DNA of 64,000 bases, from NCBI GenBank assembly GCA_016720395.1, contig JADKKR010000009.1, positions 124,001 through 188,000 on the forward strand, read 5' to 3'. Below, in pieces: positions 9,948 to 19,063 of this stretch (position 1 is its first letter; each line of letters opens with the position of its first letter). The stretch comes from Geobacteraceae bacterium. Its GTDB lineage: Bacteria > Desulfobacterota > Desulfuromonadia > Geobacterales > Pseudopelobacteraceae. Position numbers and translations under genes: made by a program. The notes below the pieces were generated by a model, which was not told the DNA's origin, ran no database searches, and saw only the letters and a list, made by a program, of their open reading frames with translations.

Positions 9948-11264
9948 TTATTCCAGATTGTCCTCTATCCTGATAAAAACGGTTTGCTCACAAATGATCG
10001 CAAGCCGGTTGATCTCCTCCAGAGCCTCCTGTATGGAACCTTCACAGGCCTCGTGTGTCTTGATTACGATCGGTACCGGAGTCGCATCACTGTCCTGATG
10101 TGTGGTCTGAACCATAGATTCTATGCTGATGCCGTGATTGCCGAGTGAACCGGCTATGGAGGCAAGAACACCCGGCTTGTCGAGAGCACTGAATCGCAGC
10201 ATGTATTTGCTGACTATGTTGGCCATCGGTTTGAGCGGTAACGTCTTGACCTCTCCATCCAGGAATCCGAGCGGTGCCATTCTGCGACCGGCTCCAGCCT
10301 GCATGGTGCGGGCCAGCCCGATCAGATCTCCGACAATGGCGCTGGCGGTAGGATTTTGTCCGGCTCCACGACCGTAAAACATGACCGGCCCGACAAAATC
10401 TCCGGTCAGGCGAATGGCGTTGAAAACACCGTTCACCTCGGAAAGCGGGTTATGCAGGGGTATCATGGTCGGGTGGACGCGGGCTTCGACATGTCCTTCA
10501 GAAATTTTGCCGATCGCGAGAAGTTTGATGCGATAGCCGAAATCGTTGGCAAATTTTACATCCAGTCCGCTGATGCGCGAAATGCCTTCCGTATAGATAC
10601 TGTTGAAATCAATCTTGGTTCCGAAACAGAGCGAGATCAGAATGGCCAACTTGTGTGCGGTGTCGACCCCTTCAATGTCAAAGGTCGGATCAGGTTCGGC
10701 GTAGCCCAGTTGCTGAGCGACTTTGAGCATGTCGGCAAAGTCGGCACCCTCCTGGGTCATGCGGGTCAGTATGTAGTTGCAGGTACCATTCATGATGCCG
10801 ATGACACTGCCGAAGTTGTTGGCAGCCATGTTGCCCTTGATGGCAGTCAAGACAGGAATACCGCCACCGACAGCAGCCTCGAACTGGACCTCGACCCCTT
10901 TTCGTGCAGCCGCCGCATAGATCTCGTCGCCATGCAGAGCAAGCAGCGCCTTGTTGGCGGTAACGATATGTTTGCCCTTTTCGATGGCCTTCAGCACGAA
11001 ACTCTTGGCTGGTTCATAACCGCCGATCAATTCTATGACGACAGATATTTCAGGGTCATCAAAAATCTCATTCACGTCGTTGATGAGAACACCTGGAGCA
11101 ATTGTGACGCCGCGATCACTCGTGATGTCCAGATCGGCAATTTTTTTAAGGGTAATGCCGGTCCCCACCTTGTTACGGATAACATCAGCATTCTCCTGCA
11201 GAAGCCTTACGACGCCCGCGCCGATATTGCCGAATCCTATAAGACCAACCTTGATGTCGCTCAT
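9948..11264 (-). CDS. hom: Homoserine dehydrogenase
   Basis: Reduces aspartate semialdehyde to homoserine for threonine and methionine synthesis. The N-terminal NAD(P)-binding motif GLIGFGNIGAGVVRLL, the catalytic domain segments EAAVGGGIPV and GIMNGTCNYILTRM, and a C-terminal ACT domain (about 350-430, with YMLRFSALDKPGVLASIAG) are present. The ACT domain suggests feedback control by an amino acid, usually threonine. It overlaps nusB by 4 bp (ATGA), which indicates translational coupling. Confidence 0.96.
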   Translation of the reverse strand: MSDIKVGLIGFGNIGAGVVRLLQENADVIRNKVGTGITLKKIADLDITSDRGVTIAPGVLINDVNEIFDDPEISVVIELIGGYEPAKSFVLKAIEKGKHIVTANKALLALHGDEIYAAAARKGVEVQFEAAVGGGIPVLTAIKGNMAANNFGSVIGIMNGTCNYILTRMTQEGADFADMLKVAQQLGYAEPDPTFDIEGVDTAHKLAILISLCFGTKIDFNSIYTEGISRISGLDVKFANDFGYRIKLLAIGKISEGHVEARVHPTMIPLHNPLSEVNGVFNAIRLTGDFVGPVMFYGRGAGQNPTASAIVGDLIGLARTMQAGAGRRMAPLGFLDGEVKTLPLKPMANIVSKYMLRFSALDKPGVLASIAGSLGNHGISIESMVQTTHQDSDATPVPIVIKTHEACEGSIQEALEEINRLAIICEQTVFIRIEDNLE

Positions 11265-11695
11265 TGCTCCTCACCTGCTTCTTCAGTTTTAGGACATGAT
11301 TCTATTTCATCCAGAATGCCGTTCACAAAGGCTGGAGACTCCTTGTCGCCAAATTTGCGGGCGATCTCGATGGCTTCATTGATACTCACTTTTTTGGGAA
11401 TGTCCTGCCGAAACATCAGTTCGAAGGCCGCCAAGCGCATGACATTTAGGTCGACACGCGGCATTCTGACCAGCGTCCAGTTCTTGGAGCGGGCCTTAAT
11501 GGCTTCGTCAATGACCGTTTGATGTTCCTGAACCCCCTGCACAAGATCTTCGGCAAACTCACGAACGCGCGACAAAACATCCGCCTGTTCTTCACGGAAG
11601 GTCTGCAGCGTCTCCCGGATACCAACCGACGGGTTAGCGTCTAAAGCATACAGAATCTGCAGGGCAAGTTCACGGGATTCCCTTCGTAGCCCCAT
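11261..11695 (-). CDS. nusB: Transcription antitermination protein NusB
   Basis: Small all-helical RNA-binding factor that with NusE (S10) binds boxA in rRNA leaders. The 144-residue protein starts with RRESRELALQILYALD and has the typical later motif RQDIPKKVSINEAIEIARKF followed by FVNGILDEI. It overlaps ribH by one base (TAATG) and hom by four, the widely conserved ribH-nusB order. Confidence 0.96.
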   Translation of the reverse strand: MGLRRESRELALQILYALDANPSVGIRETLQTFREEQADVLSRVREFAEDLVQGVQEHQTVIDEAIKARSKNWTLVRMPRVDLNVMRLAAFELMFRQDIPKKVSINEAIEIARKFGDKESPAFVNGILDEIESCPKTEEAGEEQ

Positions 11696-12162
11696 TATTT
11701 CAGAGCCTTCAGGAGATTAACGGTTTCAATGGCAGTAACTGCGGCTTCAAAACCCTTATTGCCGGCCTTTGTGCCGGCTCGTTCCACAGCCTGTTCGATA
11801 GTGTCGGTGGTGAGCACCCCGAATGCTATGGGTACCCCGCTGTCCAGTGACACTGATGCAACCCCTTTGGACACTTCGGAGGCTACATAATCAAAATGCG
11901 GTGTTGATCCACGAATGACAGCTCCCAGGCAGATGACAGCATCGTACTTTCCGCTTTCTGCAAGCTTCTTGGCGGCCAAAGGAATCTCGAATGCGCCGGG
12001 AACACGGGCAACGTGGATATTCTTGTCGTCGCCGCCATGCCGGATCAGGGCATCTACAGCACCTTCAAGCAGGCGTTCGGAGATAAAGCTGTTGAAGCGG
12101 CTGACGATAATGCCGAATTTAAGGCCCTTGGCTTCAAGCTTTCCTTCAAAGAAATGTGGCAT
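11695..12162 (-). CDS. ribH: 6,7-dimethyl-8-ribityllumazine synthase
   Basis: Penultimate enzyme of riboflavin synthesis; it assembles as an icosahedral or pentameric shell. The family motifs FGIIVSRFNSFISERLLEGA, VPGAFEIPLAAKKLA and the catalytic segment CLGAVIRGSTPHFDYV are present. The start at 12162 (155 residues) is chosen over an upstream in-frame ATG because it follows a strong AGGAGG and gives the usual N-terminus. It heads the nusB-hom-trpB2 run. The other rib genes are not in the window. Confidence 0.95.
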   Translation of the reverse strand: MPHFFEGKLEAKGLKFGIIVSRFNSFISERLLEGAVDALIRHGGDDKNIHVARVPGAFEIPLAAKKLAESGKYDAVICLGAVIRGSTPHFDYVASEVSKGVASVSLDSGVPIAFGVLTTDTIEQAVERAGTKAGNKGFEAAVTAIETVNLLKALK

Positions 12163-12274
12163 AAGTAACCTCCTGATATATGGCCTGACACTGATAACAT
12201 GGTTGAAGCGTTTACACAAAAATAAATAGAAATATTAGCATAATTTTTGCAAATGGGGAGAAAAAAGTGCAGTC

Positions 12275-13477
12275 CTAGCGGCTGTCGAATATACAGTTCC
12301 CGCTGTAATCGGCGACAAGAAACTGCACGGTAATCTCCGGGGCATGTTTCAATACCGCTCTGCGCGCGTGCTGGAAGACAAGTTTAAGCAGTCCCGGGTC
12401 AAAGCTGCTTGATATAGCAATCTCCCGGGCAGTATTGGCAGCGGAGATCGTTGACAGTGTCAGATCTGACAGGCCCTCTTCCCTGCCCCACTTATGGAGC
12501 TTTTCAAGATCCAGTTCCGAAGCGGCCGCATGGGTATTTTCATGACCGCAGGCGATCTTGAGCAATTTAGCAAACTGACAGGTTATGATTGGCTGAGTGA
12601 AGCTGCGTGCCTGACAGGCTTTCAGGGCATAGGAGATATGATCGCCCATCATGATAAAGGATTCATCAGGATAATTCCATGAATCGGCAGCAGAGTCTGG
12701 TGAAGTTGGTGGTGGATCGAAAAGAGAGGCGGCATGGTGTGAACCGGGGTTCTGGCGACGCAGGAAATTCTGGGCAGCCGATTCACTTGTGCGCCCGGTG
12801 GAGAGAACAACATTTTCGCATCCACAGGCTTTGGACACGTCGAGAGCCGCATCAATTGTGTCAGTCCAGGCTTTGGCAGAGACCGGACGGACAATGCCTG
12901 TTGTGCCGAGTATGGAAAGACCGCCGATGATGCCAAGACGGGTGTTAAGGGTCTTCTTTGCACGTTCCTCGCCGTCGGGGATGGATATGACGACGGTGTA
13001 CGAGTCCGTGGACCCTGTCCGCGACTCAGGTTTAGGGTAGACGACGCAGGCCACTGCCTCTTTGATCATGCGGCGCGGCACCGGGTTGATGGCCCACTGG
13101 CCCGGCGGCACCGCCAGACCCGGCTTGGTGATCCGTCCGACACCTTTGCCACCTATAATGACGATCAACCCTTCGCCGACGGTTGACGCGTCCTTTTCCC
13201 GCAGCACAGATGCATGCACTTCAGCCCCGTTGGTGACGTCCGGGTCGTCACCGGCATCCTTGATAACGAAGCATGAAGCAGCGTCCCTGCTGTAGCTCTG
13301 TCCGGAAAGGCGGAAGGTGGCCGAGTCCCCTGTCGGAAGCTCAATCGTCACCTCTCGGACGGTTATCTGGTGGGCCAGCATCAGTGCAGCCCCCTTGGCC
13401 GCCGCAGCGGCGCAGGCCCCGGTGGTATAGCCCGATCTGAGCGCTGTCGAGGGCTTATGGAACAATTCCTTTTTCAT
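12275..13477 (-). CDS. cbiD: Cobalt-precorrin-5B (C1)-methyltransferase CbiD
   Basis: Methylates C1 of the corrin ring in the anaerobic (early cobalt insertion) cobalamin route. The N-terminal signature LRSGYTTGACAAAAAKGAAL and the internal GGKGVGRITKPGL, PRRMI and LGTTGIVRPVS segments mark CbiD. The length of 400 residues is slightly above the usual 360-380. The start overlaps the cbiC stop by four bases. It forms an operon with cbiC and cbiX. Confidence 0.95.
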   Translation of the reverse strand: MKKELFHKPSTALRSGYTTGACAAAAAKGAALMLAHQITVREVTIELPTGDSATFRLSGQSYSRDAASCFVIKDAGDDPDVTNGAEVHASVLREKDASTVGEGLIVIIGGKGVGRITKPGLAVPPGQWAINPVPRRMIKEAVACVVYPKPESRTGSTDSYTVVISIPDGEERAKKTLNTRLGIIGGLSILGTTGIVRPVSAKAWTDTIDAALDVSKACGCENVVLSTGRTSESAAQNFLRRQNPGSHHAASLFDPPPTSPDSAADSWNYPDESFIMMGDHISYALKACQARSFTQPIITCQFAKLLKIACGHENTHAAASELDLEKLHKWGREEGLSDLTLSTISAANTAREIAISSSFDPGLLKLVFQHARRAVLKHAPEITVQFLVADYSGNCIFDSR

Positions 13478-14112
13478 TTCCCGGTCGCAGCCATGATCGC
13501 CAGCGCGTTCACGACGGCGGCGGCCACGTTAGAGCCACCTTTGCGGCCGATGTTGGTGATGAAGGGAATGCCGTGATCCACTGTCGCCAAGGCGTTCTTA
13601 CTCTCTTCTGCCCCAACAAACCCTACTGGCAGGCCAATGATCAGGGCAGGCCTGATCACGCCTTCAGCGGTCAGCCGCAGCAGTTCAAAAAGCGCCGTCG
13701 GTGCGTTGCCGATCACAAATATTCGGTTGCATGGGTCGGCCGTAGCCTTGCGCATGGCGGTGATGGAGCGGGTGATCCCATCGCGCCCGGCCAGTTCGGC
13801 CACATCAGGGTCGGCCACATGACAGGAAATCCTGCAGCCGAAGGTGGCCAGGCGTGGCTTGCTGATGCCGGACAGGGCCATGGTGGTGTCGGTGACGATG
13901 CCACTGCCGTTTTTGATGGCTGCAATCGCCTTTTCAACGGCGCAATCGGATATGACCATTGACTGCACATACTCAAAATCGGCGCTGGTGTGTACGACAC
14001 GTCGCACGACCTGCCACTCCGATTCATACCAGCCATGACTGCCCGCTTCTCCGTCGATGATGCGGAACGACTCGGACTCGATTTCCTCAGGTCTCATTTT
14101 CAAAGAATCCAT
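13474..14112 (-). CDS. cbiC: Precorrin-8X/cobalt-precorrin-8 methylmutase
   Basis: Moves a methyl group from C11 to C12 to give (cob)yrinate. Visible family motifs are SFRIID near the N-terminus, RRVVHTSADFEY with the active-site His, the VTDTTMALSGI segment, and VGFVGAEESKNAL followed by RKGGSNVAAAVVNAL. The ATG at 14112 overlaps the cbiX stop (TGATG) and is preferred over a GTG three codons upstream. This gives 212 residues, normal for the family. Confidence 0.93.
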   Translation of the reverse strand: MDSLKMRPEEIESESFRIIDGEAGSHGWYESEWQVVRRVVHTSADFEYVQSMVISDCAVEKAIAAIKNGSGIVTDTTMALSGISKPRLATFGCRISCHVADPDVAELAGRDGITRSITAMRKATADPCNRIFVIGNAPTALFELLRLTAEGVIRPALIIGLPVGFVGAEESKNALATVDHGIPFITNIGRKGGSNVAAAVVNALAIMAATGK

Positions 14113-14495
14113 CAGCGCCACCCCAGCCGATCCAGCGCCTGACCGATACGCTCGGTCTCGATCTCGGCCAGTTTGCGGTGAGCCCCCAGGTGGCCGCCCA
14201 TCTCCATAATCAGTCCGGGGTGACGTTTCTGCGCCTCCAGAATCTCTTCCGGCAGGTCGTGCTGAACATGGGCGCCCATGAAGAGAAAATAGGGCATCAG
14301 CAGAATACGCTGTGCACCGCGCGCGACACAGGCGTCGATCCCCTGCTGGATATTCGGCTCGTGCAGTTCGCGGAAAGAGACCTCGACGATCTCAAAACCG
14401 GTCATCTCCTGCACCATTTCCGCCACTTCGCGGGCGGCGTCATTGGCCTCGGCGATGCGGCTGCCATGGGCCATCATAAGAATTGCAGTTTTCAT
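14112..14495 (-). CDS. cbiX: Short-form sirohydrochlorin cobaltochelatase (CbiX-S)
   Basis: Inserts cobalt into sirohydrochlorin, committing it to cobalamin. At 127 residues it is the small single-domain form of the chelatase, which works as a homodimer. The metal-binding and catalytic histidines sit in MMAHGSRIAEAN near the N-terminus and in FLFMGAHVQHDLPEEI. The start is preceded by GCGAGG. It is coupled to cbiC by a one-base overlap. Confidence 0.93.
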   Translation of the reverse strand: MKTAILMMAHGSRIAEANDAAREVAEMVQEMTGFEIVEVSFRELHEPNIQQGIDACVARGAQRILLMPYFLFMGAHVQHDLPEEILEAQKRHPGLIMEMGGHLGAHRKLAEIETERIGQALDRLGWR

Positions 14496-14523
14496 TGTAC
14501 CTCGCTGGATGTAATTGATGTAT

Positions 14524-15153
14524 TCATTTACTGTTTACTGCAACCGGGATCAGAATCTCGTTGCGCCGCAGGAACCAGAGAGTCCAGGGGGGATCGTAGC
14601 GTGCCCAGACCGGGGCTCCCGCTGCTGTCAACCCTTGTGCGTGCACCCATTCTTCCAGTTCTCTCAGGTTGTCACGGTAGTTGCTTTCACTCCAGAAGCC
14701 GGAATAGCGTAAGGCGGCCATGTGGCGGGTCGGAACCTGGCGCAGGTTGATCAAGGGGTCGTCCGGGGTCGGCAGGGTTTCCATCGTGTACGATGAGGGC
14801 ATCATGAAGCTGACTGCCCATCTGTCGCCATCGCGCTGCTGGCCGACCGGTGTGGTCATGGAGATCTTCTCGCCGGCCTTTTCCTGGGATACGGGGGCGG
14901 TCATGGCCACCGTGGCCCGCGAACGATTGTCGCCGGAGATGTAGCGGAACAGGCGCCTGAAGGCCTTGCTTCCGGCCCCTTCCTGGTCGCCATCCACGAT
15001 AGTCTCGGCCAGAATGTGGCTGGCATACTCGCGCAGTTCAAACTTGTCGTTGCTTTTCAGGACCTTGTATGGTGCTTCTTCAATCGCCATGGAATTCACT
15101 GCTCCGATGAGTATGAATGTTGCTGCAAGTATGGTTCGGATTGTACGCTTCAT
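14524..15153 (-). CDS. SOUL/HEBP family heme-binding protein, exported
   Basis: SOUL domain protein of 209 residues. An N-terminal signal peptide (KRTIRT then a hydrophobic core ending at NSMA) implies export. Typical SOUL segments are EEAPYKVLKSNDKFELREY, FRRLFRYISGDN, AMTAPVSQE and MTTPV. The family binds heme or porphyrins; the bacterial role is mostly unknown. ATG at 15153 is chosen for the SD AAAGG at a suitable distance, over a GTG two codons upstream. It lies 28 bp before cbiX and 38 bp after nuoG on the same strand, so it may be co-transcribed with the tetrapyrrole genes. Confidence 0.85.
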   Translation of the reverse strand: MKRTIRTILAATFILIGAVNSMAIEEAPYKVLKSNDKFELREYASHILAETIVDGDQEGAGSKAFRRLFRYISGDNRSRATVAMTAPVSQEKAGEKISMTTPVGQQRDGDRWAVSFMMPSSYTMETLPTPDDPLINLRQVPTRHMAALRYSGFWSESNYRDNLRELEEWVHAQGLTAAGAPVWARYDPPWTLWFLRRNEILIPVAVNSK

Positions 15154-15191
15154 GAACACGACCTTTGATTTAGAATAGTAACGGAAAACAT

Positions 15192-17096
15192 TTATTTCTC
15201 CCGGTTCAACAACACACCAGGCCCCTCAGCACTAAGCCCCTGCAGCTCTGCCCAGATTGCGTCCAGCGGGTTGTTGATCTGCTCTCCGCCCAGCCGTTTG
15301 ATCAGCTCCGCCACTATCTGCCAGGCCGGCAATATGTCTCCACCCGGTGCGTCGTGACGGTGCATCCGCGGCGGATGATGTTCCCTGTTGAGTCCCTTAA
15401 TCGGCAGACCGGGCCGCATAACCTGTTTGAAGCGCTGGGCGCGGCCCTCGTGGTTGATGAAGGTACCGTCCTGTTCAACCCAGGCGCATGTTGGAAGCAC
15501 GACTTCTGCCCGTGCCAGCGGCCCGGTCTGGCGCCAGTCGGCGGCGCCCAGGACCCTGATGCCATCCAGCATTTCAGCGGGCAGATCTGCTTCCAGCGAG
15601 ATGATACCCTTGACCCGCTTGTCGGCTACCGTCTGCGAAAAAGGCTGGGCTTCATGTTCAAAGGCCAGTTGTGCACAACCCCAGGTATTGGGACCCTCCA
15701 GGATGAAGGCCAGACGGACGCTGCTTGCAGCCGCAGCCCGGATCTGTTCCAGTCCCTTGTGGCGGGTGCCGCAGATGATCAGTGGTCGGACAGCCGATGC
15801 CAGCGGCACGTCGGATAGGGACGAGACGGCGGTGCTGTCAAACAGTTGCTGCTGTGCGGAGTTGATTGGGCATTCGCTGCCGACGGAAAAGACCTGTGCC
15901 CCGTCACGCCAAGCCTGGCGCACGGCCAGGGCCATCATGGGGGCTTCGTCCTGCAGGTCACAGTCCATGACGGCAATCAGGTCGGCATGGCGCACATCCT
16001 CCTGCGAGGCGCTGTTGCCGGCATGCAGCAGCGAGACAGCCTCAATCGTTCGTTCAGCGTGAACGACATCGCCGAAATAGCTGACCGTCCCGGCACCGAG
16101 CATCTCTGCCAGGCGGGCGGCCATGATATTCCCCTCATGGCTCATGCGCGGCGAACCGACAATGGCAAGGCTGCCTGGCCCGTGCAGTTCCAGGAACTCG
16201 CTCAACCGCTCCACCAGGCCGTCCAGTGCGTCATCCATGGAGAACGGCTGTCCGTCCACCATGGCCTGGCGAGGGCGGTCTGTGGCATTGACGGTGGAAT
16301 TACTGAAGCGGCCCCGGTCGCAGATGAACCAGCCGTTGACGGCGTCGTTCCTGCGGGCGGTAACCTTAAGCAGTTCCCGGTAACGGGCCATCGGGATGGT
16401 GTTGCACCCAAGTGAGCAGTGCGGGCAGACCGAGGGGGCCATCTCATAATCCCAGTAACGTGCGCGGAACCGGGCGGTCTTGTCGGTGAAGACGCCGGTC
16501 GGACAGATATCGACCAGATTGCCGGAAAAGGGGGATTCCAGGCGACCGTTCTGCAGGCGGCCGAAATAGACGCCTGCTGCGTGGCCGGTGACACCGAAAT
16601 CCGTTCCGCCGGCATACTCCTGGTAGAAGCGGGCACAGCGGTAGCACTGGATGCAGCGGTTCATCTCATGTGCCACCTGTTCGCCCAGATCCTGGTTGAC
16701 ATGGGTGCGCTTCAGGCCGTCGTAGCGGCGGATGCCATGCCCTCCGGCAATGGTGTAGTCCTGAAGCTGGCATTCACCCCCTTCGTCGCAGACCGGGCAG
16801 TCGTGGGGATGATTGATCATCAGCCATTCGATAACGCTCCGGCGCATGGCGACCGCTTCATCATCGGTCGTGGAGACCACCATGCCGTTCTGGGCCGTCA
16901 GCATGCAGGACATCTGCAGTCCCTTGACCGGGCCATCCAACATCTTGACTGCGCAGACCCGACAGGCACCGGCCTTGCCCAGCGCCGGGTGCCAGCAGAA
17001 ATGGGGGATGGTGATGCCGAGGCTGCGGGCAGCTTCCAGTACGTTGGTCCCTTCCGGCACCTCCACCGGTATATCGTCGATGATCAGTCTCGGCAT
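15192..17096 (-). CDS. nuoG: NADH dehydrogenase subunit G-like iron-sulfur protein
   Basis: Electron-relay subunit of the NADH-oxidising arm. In order: an N-terminal [2Fe-2S] domain with Cys in IPHFCWHP, GACRVCAV and MSC; a His-Cys3 [4Fe-4S] motif HDCPVCDEGGECQLQDY; a further cluster CIQCYRCARFYQEY with distal CPTGVF; then the molybdopterin-oxidoreductase-like 4Fe-4S domain CPHCSLGCN followed by an inactive oxidoreductase fold. At 634 residues it is much shorter than E. coli NuoG (about 900). It sits 4 bp after a zinc-ribbon membrane protein gene and belongs with nuoF and nuoE. Confidence 0.9.
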   Translation of the reverse strand: MPRLIIDDIPVEVPEGTNVLEAARSLGITIPHFCWHPALGKAGACRVCAVKMLDGPVKGLQMSCMLTAQNGMVVSTTDDEAVAMRRSVIEWLMINHPHDCPVCDEGGECQLQDYTIAGGHGIRRYDGLKRTHVNQDLGEQVAHEMNRCIQCYRCARFYQEYAGGTDFGVTGHAAGVYFGRLQNGRLESPFSGNLVDICPTGVFTDKTARFRARYWDYEMAPSVCPHCSLGCNTIPMARYRELLKVTARRNDAVNGWFICDRGRFSNSTVNATDRPRQAMVDGQPFSMDDALDGLVERLSEFLELHGPGSLAIVGSPRMSHEGNIMAARLAEMLGAGTVSYFGDVVHAERTIEAVSLLHAGNSASQEDVRHADLIAVMDCDLQDEAPMMALAVRQAWRDGAQVFSVGSECPINSAQQQLFDSTAVSSLSDVPLASAVRPLIICGTRHKGLEQIRAAAASSVRLAFILEGPNTWGCAQLAFEHEAQPFSQTVADKRVKGIISLEADLPAEMLDGIRVLGAADWRQTGPLARAEVVLPTCAWVEQDGTFINHEGRAQRFKQVMRPGLPIKGLNREHHPPRMHRHDAPGGDILPAWQIVAELIKRLGGEQINNPLDAIWAELQGLSAEGPGVLLNREK

Positions 17097-17100
17097 GGCG

Positions 17101-17757
17101 TCAGGAGCGTTTTACCCTTTCGTATTGCTGTATGAACAGCAGTTGGGCGAACGGCACGCTCAGTACGGAGCAGATCACGAGTGCCATGAAACCGGCCATC
17201 ATGACTACATTGCCGACCAGGTAGACCAGGAACCAGTTCAGAAAATCGGCCTGGATCGATTCAATGCCCCATCTGCAGGCTTCGAAGAACCCAAGATTCC
17301 TGTCGATGATGGCAAGGATGCCCGGCAGGGCAAGAAAGCCGAGGGCCATGGAGGCCAGCGTACCGACGACCGGGACAAAATGGAGGATGACGGCGGCGAT
17401 CAGGTACAGGGCCAGGTAGAGGAAGAGGTTGAGGAAGCAGTCCCAGGCGCCGAAGATGTCACCGACCGAGGCACGTCCCTGACCGCGCACGACCTTGCCC
17501 AACGTGCGGGTATAGCCGGCGATGAAGCCGATGTTAACGACCGGGATCCAGCAGACCAGAAGGAAAACAAGCGATACGACTATCAGATCAGAGAGATTGT
17601 TCTTCCAGAGGTTGAAGACCGTGGTTAAGGCGGTCCCGAAGTCGCTGCTCCTCTGCATCCCGGGCTGAGGCTGCAGGGTGTGGACCAGATTCGAGCCGCA
17701 GTGCTTGCACGTGATGGCTTCGTCGTGGATATCTTCTTTGCAGTAAGGGCATTGCAT
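17101..17757 (-). CDS. Zinc-ribbon multi-pass membrane protein of unknown function
   Basis: The 218-residue protein starts with a double CxxC zinc ribbon (CPYCKEDIHDEAITCKHCG), followed by a linker and four to five hydrophobic segments (VVSLVFLLVCWIPVVNIGF, LYLALYLIAAVILHFVPVV, and others). The layout recalls uncharacterised DUF4013-like membrane proteins; I do not recognise a function. It lies tightly between nuoF (12 bp) and nuoG (4 bp). Being embedded there suggests a membrane-anchoring or assembly role for the NuoEFG module, but this is inference. Confidence 0.75.
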   Translation of the reverse strand: MQCPYCKEDIHDEAITCKHCGSNLVHTLQPQPGMQRSSDFGTALTTVFNLWKNNLSDLIVVSLVFLLVCWIPVVNIGFIAGYTRTLGKVVRGQGRASVGDIFGAWDCFLNLFLYLALYLIAAVILHFVPVVGTLASMALGFLALPGILAIIDRNLGFFEACRWGIESIQADFLNWFLVYLVGNVVMMAGFMALVICSVLSVPFAQLLFIQQYERVKRS

Positions 17758-17769
17758 AATCGGCTCCGG

Positions 17770-19053
17770 TCAACAGGTATGGGTAGTGTCTCGGCGGAAC
17801 GGACAGCATTTCCCGCTGATATGTTCACTCAACTCGTCTTTGAAATGCCGCAGAAGACCGTCCACCGGACCCATGGCCCCGGGCGCCAGGGCGCAGAAGG
17901 CGTGATTAAGATGCCGGACATGTTCATGCAGGATATCGATGTCGGGCGGTTCTCCGTATCCTGCCTCGATTCGTTCCAGTATATGCTGCACCAACGGAAG
18001 CCCCTCGCGGCAGGGAGTGCACCATCCGCAGGATTCGCGGGCAAAGAAACGAACCAGGTTGAGGGTGACCGCCACCATGCAGGTGTTGTGGTCAAAGACC
18101 ACTATTCCGCCGGTACCCAGGCGTGATCCGGCCTTGGCAACCGGGTCGAAATCCATGGGAACATTCCAGTGTTCTTTCGTAAAATAGGGCGTTGAAGCTC
18201 CTCCGGGAATACAGGCCTTAAAGTTGCTGCCGTTCCTCATGCCGCCACAGGGTCCGTCGATGATCTCACCCAGCGTCATCCCCAGCGGCAGTTCAAAACA
18301 GTCCGTGATAGATACATGGCCGCTGATGCAGAACAATTTGGTGCCGGCCGCATCAGGAGTGGCGGCCTGTGATTTCCACCAGGCCGGCCCCTTGTCGATG
18401 ATTGCCGGTATATTGGCCAGAGTCTCGACGTTATTGACAACGGTCGGTTGACCCCACAACCCCTTGACGGCAGGGAAGGGGGGTTTGGCGCGGGGGTTGG
18501 CGCGCCTGCCTTCCAGTGCGTTCATCAGGGCAGTCTCTTCGCCGCAGATGTAGCGGCCGGCCGACTGATGCACTTCCAGACTGAGACTGAAGCCGGAGTT
18601 GAGGATGTCACGTCCCAAAAAGCCGGCACGTTCAGCTTCAACGATCCCTCGTCTCAGATTTTCGGCAGCCAGTTCGTAACCGCGACGGATAAAGATGAAG
18701 GCATGTTCTACTCCAAGCGCATAGCCGGCCAGGGCCATGCCTTCAATGAGCAGATAGGGATTCTTCTCCAGCAGGACACGGTCCTTGTAGGTGCCGGGCT
18801 CCATCTCGTCACAGTTGCAGATCAGGTAGCGCGGACCGGGGAGGTCCCGTGGCACGAAAGACCATTTTTTTCCTGTCGGGAAGCCTGCACCGCCACGACC
18901 ACGCATTCCGGAGTCGATAGTCGCCTGCTGGACCTCTTCTGGAGACATACCGGTCAAGGCTTTGCGCAGGGCTCTAAAGCCGCTTTCGGCACAATATTCG
19001 TCGAAAGATATGACGCGATCGGGCCGGTTATGTTTGAAAAGGATTTGATCCAT
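17770..19053 (-). CDS. nuoF: NADH dehydrogenase subunit F (NADH- and FMN-binding)
   Basis: Oxidises NADH with FMN and passes electrons to a [4Fe-4S] cluster. Motifs seen: the NADH/FMN loops MRGRGGAGFPTGKKWSF and CNCDEMEPGTYKDR, GRYICGEETALMNALEG, and the cluster ligands SCGWCTPCREG with a distal Cys in FCALAPGA. The length of 427 residues and the E. coli-like wording fit the family. There is no clear Shine-Dalgarno other than GGTGA, which falls within the foot of a perfect hairpin directly upstream. It has nuoG downstream and a cytochrome c gene upstream. Confidence 0.95.
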   Translation of the reverse strand: MDQILFKHNRPDRVISFDEYCAESGFRALRKALTGMSPEEVQQATIDSGMRGRGGAGFPTGKKWSFVPRDLPGPRYLICNCDEMEPGTYKDRVLLEKNPYLLIEGMALAGYALGVEHAFIFIRRGYELAAENLRRGIVEAERAGFLGRDILNSGFSLSLEVHQSAGRYICGEETALMNALEGRRANPRAKPPFPAVKGLWGQPTVVNNVETLANIPAIIDKGPAWWKSQAATPDAAGTKLFCISGHVSITDCFELPLGMTLGEIIDGPCGGMRNGSNFKACIPGGASTPYFTKEHWNVPMDFDPVAKAGSRLGTGGIVVFDHNTCMVAVTLNLVRFFARESCGWCTPCREGLPLVQHILERIEAGYGEPPDIDILHEHVRHLNHAFCALAPGAMGPVDGLLRHFKDELSEHISGKCCPFRRDTTHTC

Positions 19054-19063
19054 GAAATGAAAT

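Noticed and set aside
10356..11522. 388-codon open frame opposite hom and nusB
   Set aside because: Antisense shadow crossing two well-supported genes.
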